Program-made: the position numbers and the translations under genes
Part shown: one piece after another, positions 33,801-45,638 of the stretch
How the letters are laid out: each line of letters starts with the position of its first letter
Position numbering within the stretch: position 1 is the stretch's first letter
Origin: Rusavskia elegans
Lineage: Eukaryota; Ascomycota; Lecanoromycetes; Teloschistales; Teloschistaceae
DNA length: 64,000 nt
Reading direction: 5' to 3'
Assembly (NCBI GenBank): GCA_011316305.1
Contig: SAUG01000056.1
Location: 372,001-436,000 of the forward strand
Notes under the pieces: generated by a model
What the model was told of the DNA's origin: nothing
The model's input: the letters and a program-made list of their open reading frames with translations, nothing else
Database searches by the model: none

Positions 33801-36609
33801 GTTTATAAACGCTTCGGTAACCTATTAAAATATAATTAATATTATATTTAAAGAATATCTCGATATATTTATTATTATCTACCCTAATAATATTCTGGTT
33901 TTTTCTAAAATATTCGAAAAATATAAATAATATATTAATAAAATTCTTAAATATCTAGAAGAAAAAAACTTACGCTTTAAACCAGAAAAATATAAATTCT
34001 ATAAAAAAGAAGTCGACTTTCTAGGATTTATTATAGGGCGAAATAGATTATATATCGATTCTAGTAAGCTAAAAGCTATTATAGAATAGAAAATACTAAT
34101 AAATATTAAAAAAGTCTAAAACTTTTTCGGATTTATAAACTATAATTGAAAGTTTATAAAAAATTATTTTAAAAGAGCTCTCGCTTTTATAGTTTTAATA
34201 AAGGATACTATCGAATAGTATTAGAGAGAAAGAAAATAATAAATATTTAAAGATTTTAAAGGAAAATATATAAAAGATCTAGTTCTTAAAATATTCGATT
34301 TAAAGAAACTATTATAAATAGAAACAAATTCGTTAAATCTAGCTATAGATATATACCTTCTATAATAATACGATAATAAATAGTACCCGGTAGCGTATAT
34401 ATTAAGAAAATTATTACTAGCGGTACAGAATTATAATATCTATAATAAGGAACTACTAGCTATAATAGCTATACTAGAATAGTAGAAAGTATACGCCGAA
34501 GGATTACTAGAATTAATAATTTTTATAGACTATATAAATCTTTTATATTTTATAATAATAAAATAATTTAATAGAAAATAAATACGATAGTCTAAACTTT
34601 TCGGTTAGTATAAATTTAAGATATACTATATTCTAAATAAGAAAAATAAAAAAGTAGACGCTCTAAATTAAAGAAGTAATTATATAAAAATAAAAAAGGT
34701 TTTTAATAATAGTATTTTTAAAGTTAATAGAAATAGATTACTATTAATAAATTAGTATAAAATAAATATAATACTGCGTATATTCCGAAATAACTAGGAA
34801 TAGTTTCCTTTTAAAAAAGGAAAACTATAAATACTAAATAATAAAATCGACGAATATAATAAAAAATACTATAATAGAATACTATAAAAGTATCCAAGCG
34901 TAATAAAGATAATATAACTTTTATAATAGTATTACTAGTTTCCTAATATATAATAACGTATCGAGATATATATTAAATAATATTTTAATTTTTAGTAAAA
35001 TAAATATAGTATATATACTCGTTATTAAAAGATCTAGTATTAGAAACTACCGAATTTACTATAGAAGGCAGTTATATTAGAATTTATTATTAAATTTCTA
35101 AAATTAAAAGACCCGACAATAAATATAGAATACGATTTAATATTTAATATAATAGATAGACTTACGAAATATATTTATATAATTCTAGCGAGAAAATATT
35201 TTATAGTAGAATAACTTGGATTTATTATCCTAGATCGATTATTTCGGTACTACAGATTACTAGAAGTATTAATAAATAATATAGATAAATTCTTTACTTT
35301 AAACTATTAGAAAATCTTTATTCTTCTATTTAATATTAAATAAAAAATATTAAGAGCTTTCTACTCTATAATAAATAGATAGATAGAATATACTAACTAG
35401 ACGTTTAAATAATATATAAAATACTATATTAACGACGTTTAGAATAATTAGGTTTTATTTTTACTAATAGTATAATTAGTATTTAACGTAGGAAAATCTA
35501 GTATAATAAAAGAAATACCGTTCTACGCCGATAATAGGAGAGAACCGAACCAATTTAGACGCCCGCTACTATATAAATTAGCAGAATTAGTAATCTAAAG
35601 AATCGATATATAGAAAAGAATCTATCGAAATTTTTTAAAAATATAGAAATATTCGGGTAAATATTAGAATAAAAAGTAAAAAATAGTACTTTAGCTAAAA
35701 GAGAGAAATAAGGTATACTTTTTTATAAAAAATCTAAAAATAAAGACTTTAAATAAAAAATTTAACTATATTAAAGTCGGACTATTTTTAATTTAAAAGA
35801 TTAGAGGATTTTAGAATTTTAAATTCGATCTGCCTAAAAATATTAAAATATATCCGGTATTTTATATATCTTTTTTAGAACTAGCTAATCCCGGAACACT
35901 ATTATAATAGACGTTTAACTTCGAAATATAAGAAGAAAATACCTTTATAGTCGAAAAGATTCTATAATAGGAAGATTAGAATTATCTAATTAAATAGAAA
36001 GGTTATTCTACCTCGGAAAATATCTATAAATCTAAAAAATACTTAGTAAACTATTATAAAGCTCTATAATAGTTCTATTAAAAGAAGCTAAAGAAGTTAT
36101 TAACTAGTTAAAATCGTTAGGTAGAAGAATCTACTTAAAAGCTACGTTAATAAAAGGATTTAAATCTACGGAAAAAAACGGATCCGCGATTATATCTTTA
36201 TATTCTAGCTCTTCGATATCTTAGAGTTTACTGTTAACTATAATATACTACTCTTTTTTAATATAATCTAATTAACGAAGTAGACGTTATTACTTCGAAT
36301 ATATTTTATATAACTCTTTTTTTAACTTCTTACGTTTATCTTTAAAATAACGCTAGTACGTTCTATCTAATAGAATAAGGTTATAAAAATAAGCTTATTC
36401 TATATAACTAATATACTTTTCGGAACTTTTACCGATATAATAGAACTTTTCCGACTAGAAATAATTCCGATAAAAACGTATAGCTAATATACTAATACCT
36501 AATAATAGAACTTTTTTATAATAATCTTTAGTTAATAGTTTTTTCCTTTTATCTATAAAAAAGAAGGGATAATAGTTTTTTAGAATAAAAATCTAAAGAA
36601 GAGATCTAG

Positions 36610-37144
36610 TATTATAAATATAAGTAGTATATTTTCGGAAACGCGATAGTATTTAGTATAGTACAGGATTTTTTATTACGTTTCGATAGGTAAAGATATA
36701 TAGAACGGATTTAATATTAGTACTAAGAAATATTTTAGTAATTTTAGTAAATAAATACTATAAATATCCTAATCTTAGTAGATTTAGTAAATAAATACCC
36801 TAAAATAAAGCTATCTTAGTTATTTTAGTAAGTAAATATTCTAAGATAAAGCTGTTTTAGTTATCTTAGTAAGTAAGTACTTTAAAATAAAGCTATCTTA
36901 GTTATTTTAATAGATAAGCGATTTAAGTAGTAGAGGATCTTATTTATCTATATAGATCCCGAATTCGACGCCTTTATAGCTTATATTTAATTTATTAGTT
37001 ATTACTATATACTACTTTAATAATCAGACTAATTTATTCTTATATTAATTTAAAGTAATTACCCGTTATACCTCCGTTTATAGATATATTAATAAATCTA
37101 ATCAATTTTTGGAAATACCAAAACTTCCAGGTAGTCCTATAACA
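36610..37144 (+). repeat. Gypsy A 3' LTR (535 bp)
   Basis: Right LTR. The 26-bp length difference from the 5' LTR probably lies in the internal subrepeats. Its end CTATAACA is the less mutated copy. Confidence 0.9.
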
Positions 37145-37149
37145 AACGT

Positions 37150-37553
37150 TCCTATACGTCAAAAGGCGTTACGCTTGAACCTAGCTATAGCCGTAGACGT
37201 AGTCTAAACTACTAAATAGTAAAAGAATCCTAGTATAGATTATTATAACTAATCCCGCGCAGCCGCGAAAGTACGATTATAATATTACGAGACGTCTATA
37301 TTATATAGATAATTAAATAAAAAATAGTAGATATATATTTAATAATTATATTAATAACTAATAAAAGAAGCTATTTAATAGAAGTAAGGAACGATATATA
37401 TAGTAAGAGTAGCCGATAGTATCGATAGATAGCTATCTACTAAAAGCTTTTATTATATAAATCGGCTACGGCAGCTATAGGCGGCTACGAATAATTAAAT
37501 TTACTTAATTAACTAATCCTCTAACGTGCCTCTATAGAATTATAAATATAATA
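37150..37553 (-). repeat. Gypsy B 3' LTR, main part
   Basis: Aligns with 41019-41429 and 2869-3276. The right boundary is set by the conserved ...TAATA end followed by the purine tract on the minus strand. Confidence 0.88.
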
Positions 37554-38427
37554 CGGCCTTTTTTATAACGTTTTCCCAAACTTCTTTAGAGCTTTCTAAA
37601 TTTTTTTAAGGTATTTCTTCGGTTCCTAAATATTATCTTTATCGGGGAATCTTTTCTATTTAACTAAAAATTTATCCGTCTCTTTCTTTTCTTCTATAAT
37701 TTTTTAATTTTATATTCTTTTCTTTTCTAGTGTTATTAATTCTTCGCTAATAGTATTCTATTAGGTATTTTTTTAAAGAATTCTATATAAAATTTTAGGA
37801 AAATTCCTATTACCGGAAGTTTAAAATATATTATTAATTTTTTAATATTTTTAACTTTAAAGACTTTTATATATAGTTTGTCTAATTTTTTATCTATAAA
37901 GTTTTTTATTAAAAGGAATATTTTATTTCCTTTTTTTAATATTATAGTTTCTTTTTAATTTATCTACTTTTTATTTTATCTTTTTTTTAACTTTCTAAAT
38001 TTTTATCTTGACTTTATCCTAATTTTTATTATATTTTATTAGTAAATATTTATACTGCTAGATTATTTATTCTGTTCGTTATCTCCTGCTTTAATTTTCT
38101 GCCGTATAAAAGTTTATCTGACGTTATTTTAATATCTTTATTATAAGACGAGTTAATTACTATCTATACGGTCGGTAGAAATTTGATTTAATTTTCTTTT
38201 TCTTCTAAATAGTATATTTATAAATATAATTCTAATATCTAATTTATTTTTTTTATCTATCTATCGGTCTGCGGGTAAAATGATATAGATATTATTTATT
38301 TAATTTTAACTATTTAGATTAATTCTTTTATAAAATTAGAAAATAGAGTTTATCCCGATCCGATACAATCTTTTCTGCGATACTGTTTTTATAAAAAACT
38401 ATTTTTAGTAGTAAGAATACTAATTGC

Positions 38428-38752
38428 TCTGCTGTTCCTCGTCGGAATAAATTGGGAAAATCTATTGAGATTTGGTATAGTAGACTCTTTTGAGTTGGTA
38501 TGGTATAGGTTTTAGAGATCTCTAACCCAATCTATTTAAATAGTATGGGTTTTTTAAGTTGTTCTACGCGTTGTCCTACCTTTATTTCGATAAAATACGT
38601 ACGTAAAAGGGCTAAATAAAGTCTATTTTATTCCCTACGAAATAATCCACACTATTTACGCCACAATCTATAAAACCTAATATCCTATTGGTATAGGGTT
38701 TGAATTTTAAAACCCATACCAACCCAATCTATTCCGGCGAAGATCTGTTGTT
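38428..38752. mobile_element. Mutator-type MITE, 307 bp, with 9-bp target duplication
   Basis: The element (38437-38743) has ~20-bp terminal inverted repeats: left CCTCGTCGGAATAAATTGGG, right (reverse complement) TCTTCGCCGGAATAGATTGG. Flanks are TCTGCTGTT (38428-38436) and TCTGTTGTT (38744-38752): nine bases, one C/T difference. Nine-bp duplications are typical of Mutator-like elements. No coding capacity. It sits inside Gypsy B and is less AT-rich than B. Confidence 0.85.
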
Positions 38753-41018
38753 ATTATTATTTTATAAGGTATAAATTCTATATATTTCGTATCTCTTTCT
38801 ATAATTGTTACTATTATATTGTATAATACTTATATATAATAATCGACCGATTCCGGAAATCCTATAATAAAGTCTATTTCGATCTATTAATAAAACTACT
38901 TCGGTATTTATATATAATAAAGTTTACCGATAGGTTTTTATTTACTTTTTTTAGATATTAAATATTTAGAGTAGTTTTTAATATATTTTTTTAATTTACT
39001 TTTTAAATACTAATATATTAGTTTTTTCTTAAATCTATTTTAGAATACTAGTTATATTCTAATATCTAGCTGTTTTTAGATTATACGTCTATTAAATAAT
39101 ATTAGTTATTTCTTCCGACGCTTCCGTTCTTTTTAGGATTTCTTTGTTTCTTTTTAATAACGGTCTATTTATTTTTTCTATAGTTTTATAGTTTACTTTT
39201 CGATTTGAAGTACCTGCTACTATATTATCTATATCTTTAATATATTATATTTTAAAATCGTAATAGATAATTCTTTCTAACTATTTTATTTATTTTTAGT
39301 TAAATTCTTTATCGATTAGAAACGATAGAAGGTTCTTATAGTTTATATAGATTATTACTTTTTTCGATATTTCAGTTATATATATTTTCTAATATATAAA
39401 AATTATAACGATTACTAATATTCTTTTATCTATTATTATATAGTTAACTTCGGCTAGTATAAATTTCTTTAAATAATATCCTAGCGGTTTACCTTTTTAT
39501 ATTATATATATATCTAAAGTTCTATCCGATATATCTATATATAATATAACCTATTTCTCTATATTAAAAATATCTAAAGTTTTTTTATTTATAAAACTTT
39601 ATTTAAATTTTATAAATATTTTATTTTCTATCCGTATCTAATAAAAGAATTTATTATTTTTTAAAAAATCTATTAGAAGGATAGTTTTTTTTTATATACT
39701 CTTCTATTATATTTTAGTAGAATCCTATAAAATCTAGAAAGCTTTAAATATTCTTTTTATTTTTATAAATCGGCTATTTCTTTATTATTTAAAGTTTATT
39801 AACTTTTATAGTAATATTTTCTAGTCTAATTATATATCCTAGAAATATAATTTCTTTTTTAAAAAATTCTGATTTTTTTTTTTAATTTTAAAATTATTTT
39901 CTCGGAACTTTTATAATACCTTTTAAATATATTAACTATATTTTTCTTTTATTTTAGAAAATACTAGAACGTTATCTATATAGACTATAATAAAGATATC
40001 TAGATAGTTATATAATATTTTATTAACTGCTTTTTATAAAATCGCGGGAACGTTTATTAATCTAAAAGATATTATTTAATATTTAAATTGTCTATTTTTC
40101 GTTCTAAATACTATTTTCTATTTATCTCCCTTTTTAATTTATAATAAGTTAAAAGTATTGTTTAGATTAAATTTTATAAATTATTTAACTTTTCCGATCC
40201 TGCTTTTAAAATCTATTAGAAGAGATAAAGGGTATTTATCTTTTTATATTACTATATTAAGTCGCCTGAAATTAATATAAAATCGAAAGTTTCCGTTTTT
40301 TTTAGAACGAATATTACCGACTATCTTATTTTTAAATTAGAATAGTATATATATCCTCGTTTAAAATTATAGTCGATATACTATTATAGTACTTTTAATT
40401 ATTTATTATTTAATCTATAGATTAGTCTAGCTTTTAGTTTATCGGAATTCGTAATAATAATTTCGTAATCTTTTTAAATATAAACCGATAAAGGTAATTT
40501 TCTTTCCGGTTCCTTTAATATATTTTAGAAGTCTTTAAATAGTTTTAGAATTTTATTTATAGTAGCTACTTTCTTTTTAGTCTACTATTTCAGAATAAAG
40601 ATATTATATATCTTTTTTATTTCGGCAAGTTTTTTAGATATATTAAATAGATAGTTTCCTATTTTTATTTATATCGTTTTCTAAACGATTTCTGAATTCT
40701 ATAATATAAATTATAAAGTATTTAAATAAATATCTCTTTATATTTTTATAATATCGAAATTTTATTTTTTTATTTCTATTACTTTTTATCTATAGGGGTT
40801 TAATTTAATATTTAACTCTAACGAATTCTATCGTATTAATTATTTCTATAAAGTAAGATTCCGTTTTCCTAATTAAAGAGATATTAAACCTTTTTATATA
40901 TTTTTCCGATATAATATTCCGAATAGTTTTTAAATTAATTAAAGCTTTTACAGGTTATCCGCGTAACATTAGCTAGATAAAAATCTAATTTTTATCTATT
41001 TTCCGGAGTCGTTAAAAT

Positions 41019-41429
41019 ATAATATCTCTATATATTAAAGGACGTTACGTTCGAGTCTAGCTATAGCCGTAGATATAATCCGAACTACTAAATAATAAAA
41101 GAGTTCTAATATAAATTATCGTAACTAATTCCGTAAAGCCGCGAAGATATAATTACGATATTATAAGACGTCTATATTATATAGATAATTAAAAAGAAAA
41201 GGATAGAAACGTATTTAATAATTATATTAATAACTAATAAAAAAAGCTATTTAATAGAAATAAGGAATAATATATATAGTAAAAGTAGCCGATAGTACCG
41301 ATAGATAACCGTCCGCTAAAAGCCTCTATTATAAAGATCGGCTACGGCGGCTATAGGCGGCTACGGATAATTAGGCTCGCTTAACCAGCCAATCTTTCAG
41401 CGTATTTCTATAGAATCATAGACGTAATA
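41019..41429 (-). repeat. Gypsy B 5' LTR (411 bp)
   Basis: Right LTR of element B, adjoining target copy TATAG at 41430-41434. Confidence 0.88.
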
Positions 41430-41729
41430 TATAGAGATATTTTATCTATTATATATTATTTAAAATAATAAAAAGTAATATTTTATACGATATCGTACTA
41501 AAATCTCGGAAAAGTAGGTACCAAGCGTTTTAGCGTGCGGCGAAGGTAGATAAACCCGAGTACTGTTGCCGCGGACAAGCGCGGGATATCGAAGTGGTCA
41601 AGTACTAGTACTCGTCCGCCGTACGGGACGAGCTACGGAGTGCGTTTACCGACTGACTCCCTTCCCTTCCCTCACCTTACTTTACACGCAATCAAACAAG
41701 TCGTTCACCATTTGCCTGTTTTAATTGAT

Positions 41730-43425
41730 ATGACTGTCACAGACAGACCTGAAAGTATTCCGCCAGCGCGGTTCGGGAAAAGGAAACGCTTATCGCCAGA
41801 CGGCGTCGCCTCAAATTCTTCTGTTCCTCAACAGCTTAACAGCAAGTTCCGTCATCATCTATGGACTTCTGTACCCAGTTAATCTGAAGCTCTTCACAGC
41901 CTCTCCTCTCATCCTTCGAGTCGACCATATCTATCGGTTCCTCCTAGCATTCCCAATCGACTTCCTCTCCTCATGCCTCGGCACCTACTCTGTGCTTGGG
42001 GAACAGGTGGTATATTGCCGCCAACAAAGATTGCTCTCCCTCCAGCATTCCGATGACGCTTCAAAGAGCAGCGCCCAATAGTGGCAAGAAAAGAAAGGCC
42101 CCGGACCTTTCCCGTTGCACACCAGGATCTAGTCATTGTGACAAGATCTCTGCTATTTTTGAAGACGCTGGTAGAACGCTATATATTACTCCATCACCCC
42201 GACTTCTTCAAACCAACGCCAGGAGGCTCCGTATGCCCTTTTCAACGACCAGCAGCCCGAAGAAGCTACTGAGCAAAGCCAATCTCGTCCAAGACTCGGA
42301 ACGTGATGATGTGTCGCCGGGAAAAGAGAATATACTGAGGGGGAGGCGTATTTAGCTCTCCGACGCCTCCGGCGTTAGAGGCTCGCACGCGATCTATAAG
42401 TCAAAATCGAGGGCATACATACCAGCCATCGAACAATGTCACTGCAAGAGGAGGTCATCGCGTGAATGAGTTACCCCGCAGCGGCTTCAAGCCGAGCCTA
42501 CTACCATCACCACCAACAGACGCCGAAGCAAAATGGAACGCGAACGAAACCCACCACTCTAACAAGTTGCTCCCGCAGTTGAGGCTGAGGCCGAGCAGAA
42601 TCCGGTCCGGGAAGGTCCTGGCAGACTTAAAGGAACAAGGAACAAGATACAGAGTCCTGAGCCGAACCGAACAGAACAGTATGGTTATTAACGACACGTC
42701 GAGGCAGGAACATCATCAAGCCACTAGCAGCATGGAGAGGAGAGCGTATAGTTTTCGGCGAAGCAAAACTTGAGGATGGAAATTTGATCCTACATAGTAT
42801 GCAGGACGTTATACGCACGGAAGAGGTCTTCCAACCCAGACAGAAATTGACAGCCCGTCGACCGCGTCGAGGACGACGACCAGCTCTGCGGCCGGAACAG
42901 AATCAGTCTTCAGAGGATACCGATGACGACGATGATAACGGGGAGTATTAGGAGACGGAGACAGGAGCTGTCAGTACTTTGGTCATGCGTTAGGATGCAT
43001 TGACCGGCCAAAGCGATGAGAAGGATACAGAGGAACAAGGTAGGTTCATCAATCTTCTCAGTTAATGTCGGTGAGGGGCGGCTATATATTAATGGGGCTG
43101 CAGGTGTTGCCTATGCCGCAGGAACCCTGGACGAGTCTCATAGCAATGTAGATGCCGTCGACGGGCGCGACTGGGGCCACCTCTGCTTGCTGAACCTCCC
43201 CTTTTTCGGCTGCAGGCTTGTCGATCTGCCTGCCTGGCAGCACGAAAGGCATCAAGAGCTCTGGAAAAGAATTACATAGTCTTTTTTATATGTTATGGTC
43301 GGGTGACAGTGGAGCTTGGGTTTGCAAAGGATTTCAGCACGTATAGAACACATTTCAGTGTTTGGCGAGGAGGGTGGTAGCAGGTGCCTTAAAGTAAGCT
43401 CCCCCTTCGTTGTTATCGTTGCCCT
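41730..43425 (+). pseudogene. Broken paralogue of the centromere protein CENP-C (Mif2/Cnp3)
   Basis: Intact CENP-C binds CENP-A nucleosomes through a short motif, dimerises through a C-terminal cupin fold, and anchors the inner kinetochore. Here the frame from 42691 encodes TRRGRNIIKPLAAWRGERIV, the CENP-C motif with its basic cluster, invariant Trp and WRGERI run, then HSMQDVIRTEEV and a basic RRPRRGRRPALRP stretch. The cupin follows in pieces: LNLPFFGCRLVDLP near 43190, YGRVTVEL near 43294, FSVWRGG near 43357. In-frame TAG codons at 42949-42951, 42991-42993 and 43378-43380 sit where Trp is expected, and frames shift between segments; the end is lost. The N-terminal part (ATG 41730; frames at 41996 and 42462) is Ser/Pro/Lys-rich and only plausibly the same gene. 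An intact copy must exist elsewhere if the organism depends on it. Confidence 0.85.
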
Positions 43426-44048
43426 ATTCGGTTTCCTTCATGTTGTTAGGAGTACCTACCTCTGTTCCGGAAGCGGTCCGTATATCGTCTCCCGGTTTAA
43501 GGTAATATTCTAGATAACTTATAGGTAATCTCTACAGTATCCTCAATCAGCCCATTAACCCCGCTCGCACTTTTTGGGTACAAGGTTGGGAAACCAAGAC
43601 TCCCTGAAAAATGGTCTTTTATCACCCTACAGAATTGCCTCAGTACTACTATTCACTTCGTGATGGTTACTTTATAGCTTTCTTACTCGATCAACTCTAC
43701 GTCTTCCTCGCGCAGCCAATACCCTGATGTTTCCGATGATTACCAACTCGCACCAGAAATCCTACTGTATCTAGATCTCTTTTCGGACCTCCGTTGAAAA
43801 CTCTGTAGAGACTCTGGCCTATAGCTTGCTTCTTCCATCAAAACACTTGTCAGCTCGCTACCAAAACAGACAAAACTCGAGAATATTCTATAAAGTACCA
43901 ACCGTATCTCCAAAGCATTGTCAACTTCAAAATATCTTTGAAAAACCACTCCTACCTTGGCCAAAAATTTGATCAAAGTGTTTATCTGTTCTGCTTGGCT
44001 TTGAAGTCGTTGACGAAGGCGACGAGGGTTGCGCTGGTGGTATCAATA
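43426..44048. other. No gene seen
   Basis: Frames at 43740-43976 (minus) and 43316-43513 (plus) lack recognisable content; the first may be a remnant of the gene at 44049-44743. Confidence 0.4.
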
Positions 44049-44743
44049 TTAAAGCGGAGGGGTTTCTTTCCTAGGCGCTAGAAAGCTGTTGCACTTACTT
44101 TTCTTTAATAAATGGTTAAAACGACGAAGTTGTGGATTGAACTCTAGTACTTCCCGGTACCTATACGATATACTGGGTTTATATTGTATTTGATCCGACT
44201 TTGGAAGGCCAAATTGCCATATATCAGTCCGTTTCACCATGCTTTCCTTTCTAAATTCTTTTTTATTTAATTCCTTCTTTTTCTTCGCGCTTTCCTGTTC
44301 TAATAATTTACGTTGCCGTTTTTTAAACTCTATAAGTTTGTTCTGCAGTCTAATGATCTCTTTAGACTTTACGATACCGATATCAAGTAGTCTAAATTTC
44401 TCCTTGCAGATCTTTTTTGCCTTATCCAAACAATTATTCTCGACCAAGTTATTTTCCAGCCGTAGAAACTTGAGGTTGTAAGTGCTTCGCTGCTATAGAG
44501 ATTTTTCTATTAGTTACGTACCTTGCTGGAAGCGGCAGGAGCAGATTGCTTCCTGGCTTTGCTCTGGGATGATCCTTCTTCTTTCTTTGAATGGGTCACT
44601 TGATCTAATATTTCGTCATTCTTGATTAATAGGAGCTTGAAAGTGTAGTGTATAACTTGATAAACTTGATAAACGGGGCCCAATCTTACCTCTATCGGGA
44701 AAGCCACAGCCTTATCATCAGGCAGCTTTCTCGAATTGTTCAA
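44049..44743 (-). pseudogene. Three-exon remnant with Lys-rich coiled coil, function unknown
   Basis: Minus-strand coding pieces join cleanly: an exon ending at 44690, intron 44636-44689 (GTAAGA...TCAAG), exon 44522-44635, intron 44469-44521 (GTACGT...TCAAG), exon 44049-44468, all in frame. The product contains a hydrophilic LDQVTHSKKEEGSSQSKARK segment, then a long charged helix (IIRLQNKLIEFKKRQRKLLE) likely to form a coiled coil, and a basic tail. No ATG is found at the 5' side (the first codon considered is TTG and a stop lies just upstream), so the 5' end is missing or lies in an unrecognised exon. I do not recognise the family; a transposon-associated protein is possible. Confidence 0.45.
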
Positions 44744-45335
44744 TACCTTTCAGTATTACCGTATATTATCGAATTGTACTATATAGCACCCTATCCCTTT
44801 GAACTCTATAGTGCAAGATTAGTATAGTACACTTGAGCCAGACGAACGGATTCCACCCTTGTGTGCGAGAATTATCTCTTTTATCTCCCCGTCAACTTGG
44901 CCGTTTGGGCGTAGGTAGCAGAAGCTGGGCCGCAAGTTATAAAAGATTTAAATCGGATATCTTTCCAAGACCTTCTGGAAACGCAAGGCGCCGATCTAGT
45001 TTTTAGAACGGCTTGCGTCGGCTATTGTATATAGAAATAACAAAGGTGGCTAAGTGAAGTTTATTTAGCGTGAATAGGTATGTAATACGAATTTGCTGTT
45101 TCATTGTACAGAAAAAAAGTATAGTCTTTCATTCTGCAGAAGGTCTTGGCCTACCACGTAAACTAGCTTGCCCCCTCGCACGGCAGGACTATCTCGTGTG
45201 TTTTTGTGTCCGCCTGATCACGGCGTGGGTAGCAAAAGCTCGGTCGCTCTTGTTATACAAGTTCTTGATAACTTGCTTCCGCTCTCTTGCATTTGCTCGC
45301 TTGCTGTCGTGCTCGGCTTATGTTGAGCGCGACGT
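44744..45335. other. No gene seen
   Basis: Mixed composition. Similar phrases GTAGGTAGCAGAAGCTGGGC (44911) and GTGGGTAGCAAAAGCTCGGT (45225) hint at a decayed duplication, too short to call. Confidence 0.35.
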
Positions 45336-45560
45336 TCACTGACACTCGGTTTTAGGTTTTAACCACTGAGTTTGATTAGAGATCTCAACGTCGGTCCTAT
45401 AGTCGAGGCCACCTGATTCGACTTTATTCTCTGAATGGTCGAACGGATATATTACGATGACCTTCCACCTATAGTATTTGAGCGAAGTATCCAACCAGCA
45501 ACTATTTCGTGAATACTCATATGTTTCCAGGGTTCCTCTTCCAGCAGAGTTCCCTTGCAA
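45336..45560 (-). pseudogene. Possible exon fragment, unknown protein
   Basis: A 74-residue frame without ATG (opens on TTG) reads LDTSLKYYRWKVIVIYPF then TQWLKPK before its stop. It looks like a C-terminal exon, but no family is recognised and no partner exon was found. Confidence 0.25.
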
Positions 45561-45638
45561 AGGTCATACTCCTCATACGATGCTAGACACTTTGTTTGCT
45601 GGTAGTGGAGAACGTGTTTGATTTACCTCGAGGGTTGC

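Larger units (their letters stand above)
30384..37149 (+). mobile_element. Gypsy LTR retrotransposon A with chromodomain (chromovirus), full length, RIP-degraded
   Basis: LTRs 30389-30897 and 36610-37144 (509 and 535 bp) start TGTTAT or its RIP product and end CTATAACA or CTATAATA. AACGT flanks both sides (30384-30388 and 37145-37149). Plus-strand translation, in order: a Gag zinc-knuckle region near 31780-31820 (YYNYSKLGYFIKEY, Cys/His replaced by Tyr as TGT to TAT would give), reverse transcriptase around 33500-33900 (NLFISKKDGIFRLYIDYRKLN, and YPNNILVFSK with both catalytic Asp changed to Asn), and a chromodomain near 35920-36060 (FIVEKIL...LIK-KGYSTSEN). Integrase should lie between about 34700 and 35600. 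A purine-rich tract (AAAGAAGAGA) precedes the 3' LTR. Inactive. Confidence 0.93.
30376..41434 (-). mobile_element. Gypsy LTR retrotransposon B, interrupted by Gypsy A and a MITE
   Basis: The right (5') LTR is 41019-41429. The left (3') LTR is split into 30381-30388 and 37150-37553 by element A. TATAG flanks the whole at 30376-30380 and 41430-41434, a perfect 5-bp target duplication that only appears once A is removed. Minus-strand translation near 40150-40320 gives NFRFYINFRRLN, DKYPLSLLIDF and KNRQFKY, the Gypsy reverse transcriptase core, and near 39980 VYIDNVLVFSKIK, where the YxDD box has become DN. The interior excluding the MITE is only ~3.2 kb and reverse transcriptase begins ~700 bp from the LTR, so gag is missing or deleted. 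Beside the left LTR the minus strand carries a purine-rich tract (AAAAAAGGCCG). Inactive. Confidence 0.88.
27421..41566 (+). mobile_element. Pogo/Fot-like DNA transposon P, outer shell of a nested cluster
   Basis: A ~35-bp sequence, GTACTCGGGTTCATCCACCT then TCGCCGCACGCTA, at the left end (27425-27475, with one internal 17-bp duplication) recurs as its reverse complement at the right end (about 41533-41566), differing by a few C/T changes. These are terminal inverted repeats. Subtracting Gypsy B with one target copy (11,054 bp) leaves about 3.1 kb, and removing the hAT MITE leaves about 2.9 kb, plausible for a pogo-class element. Between them on the plus strand lies a RIP-degraded DDE transposase (28260-29580). 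A TA target duplication is not evident at the ends, so boundaries are uncertain by a few bases. Confidence 0.7.

Noticed and set aside
42462..42773. 103-residue plus-strand frame as a separate gene
   Set aside because: Its last part overlaps the CENP-C motif in the wrong frame; the +1 frame carries the conserved residues.
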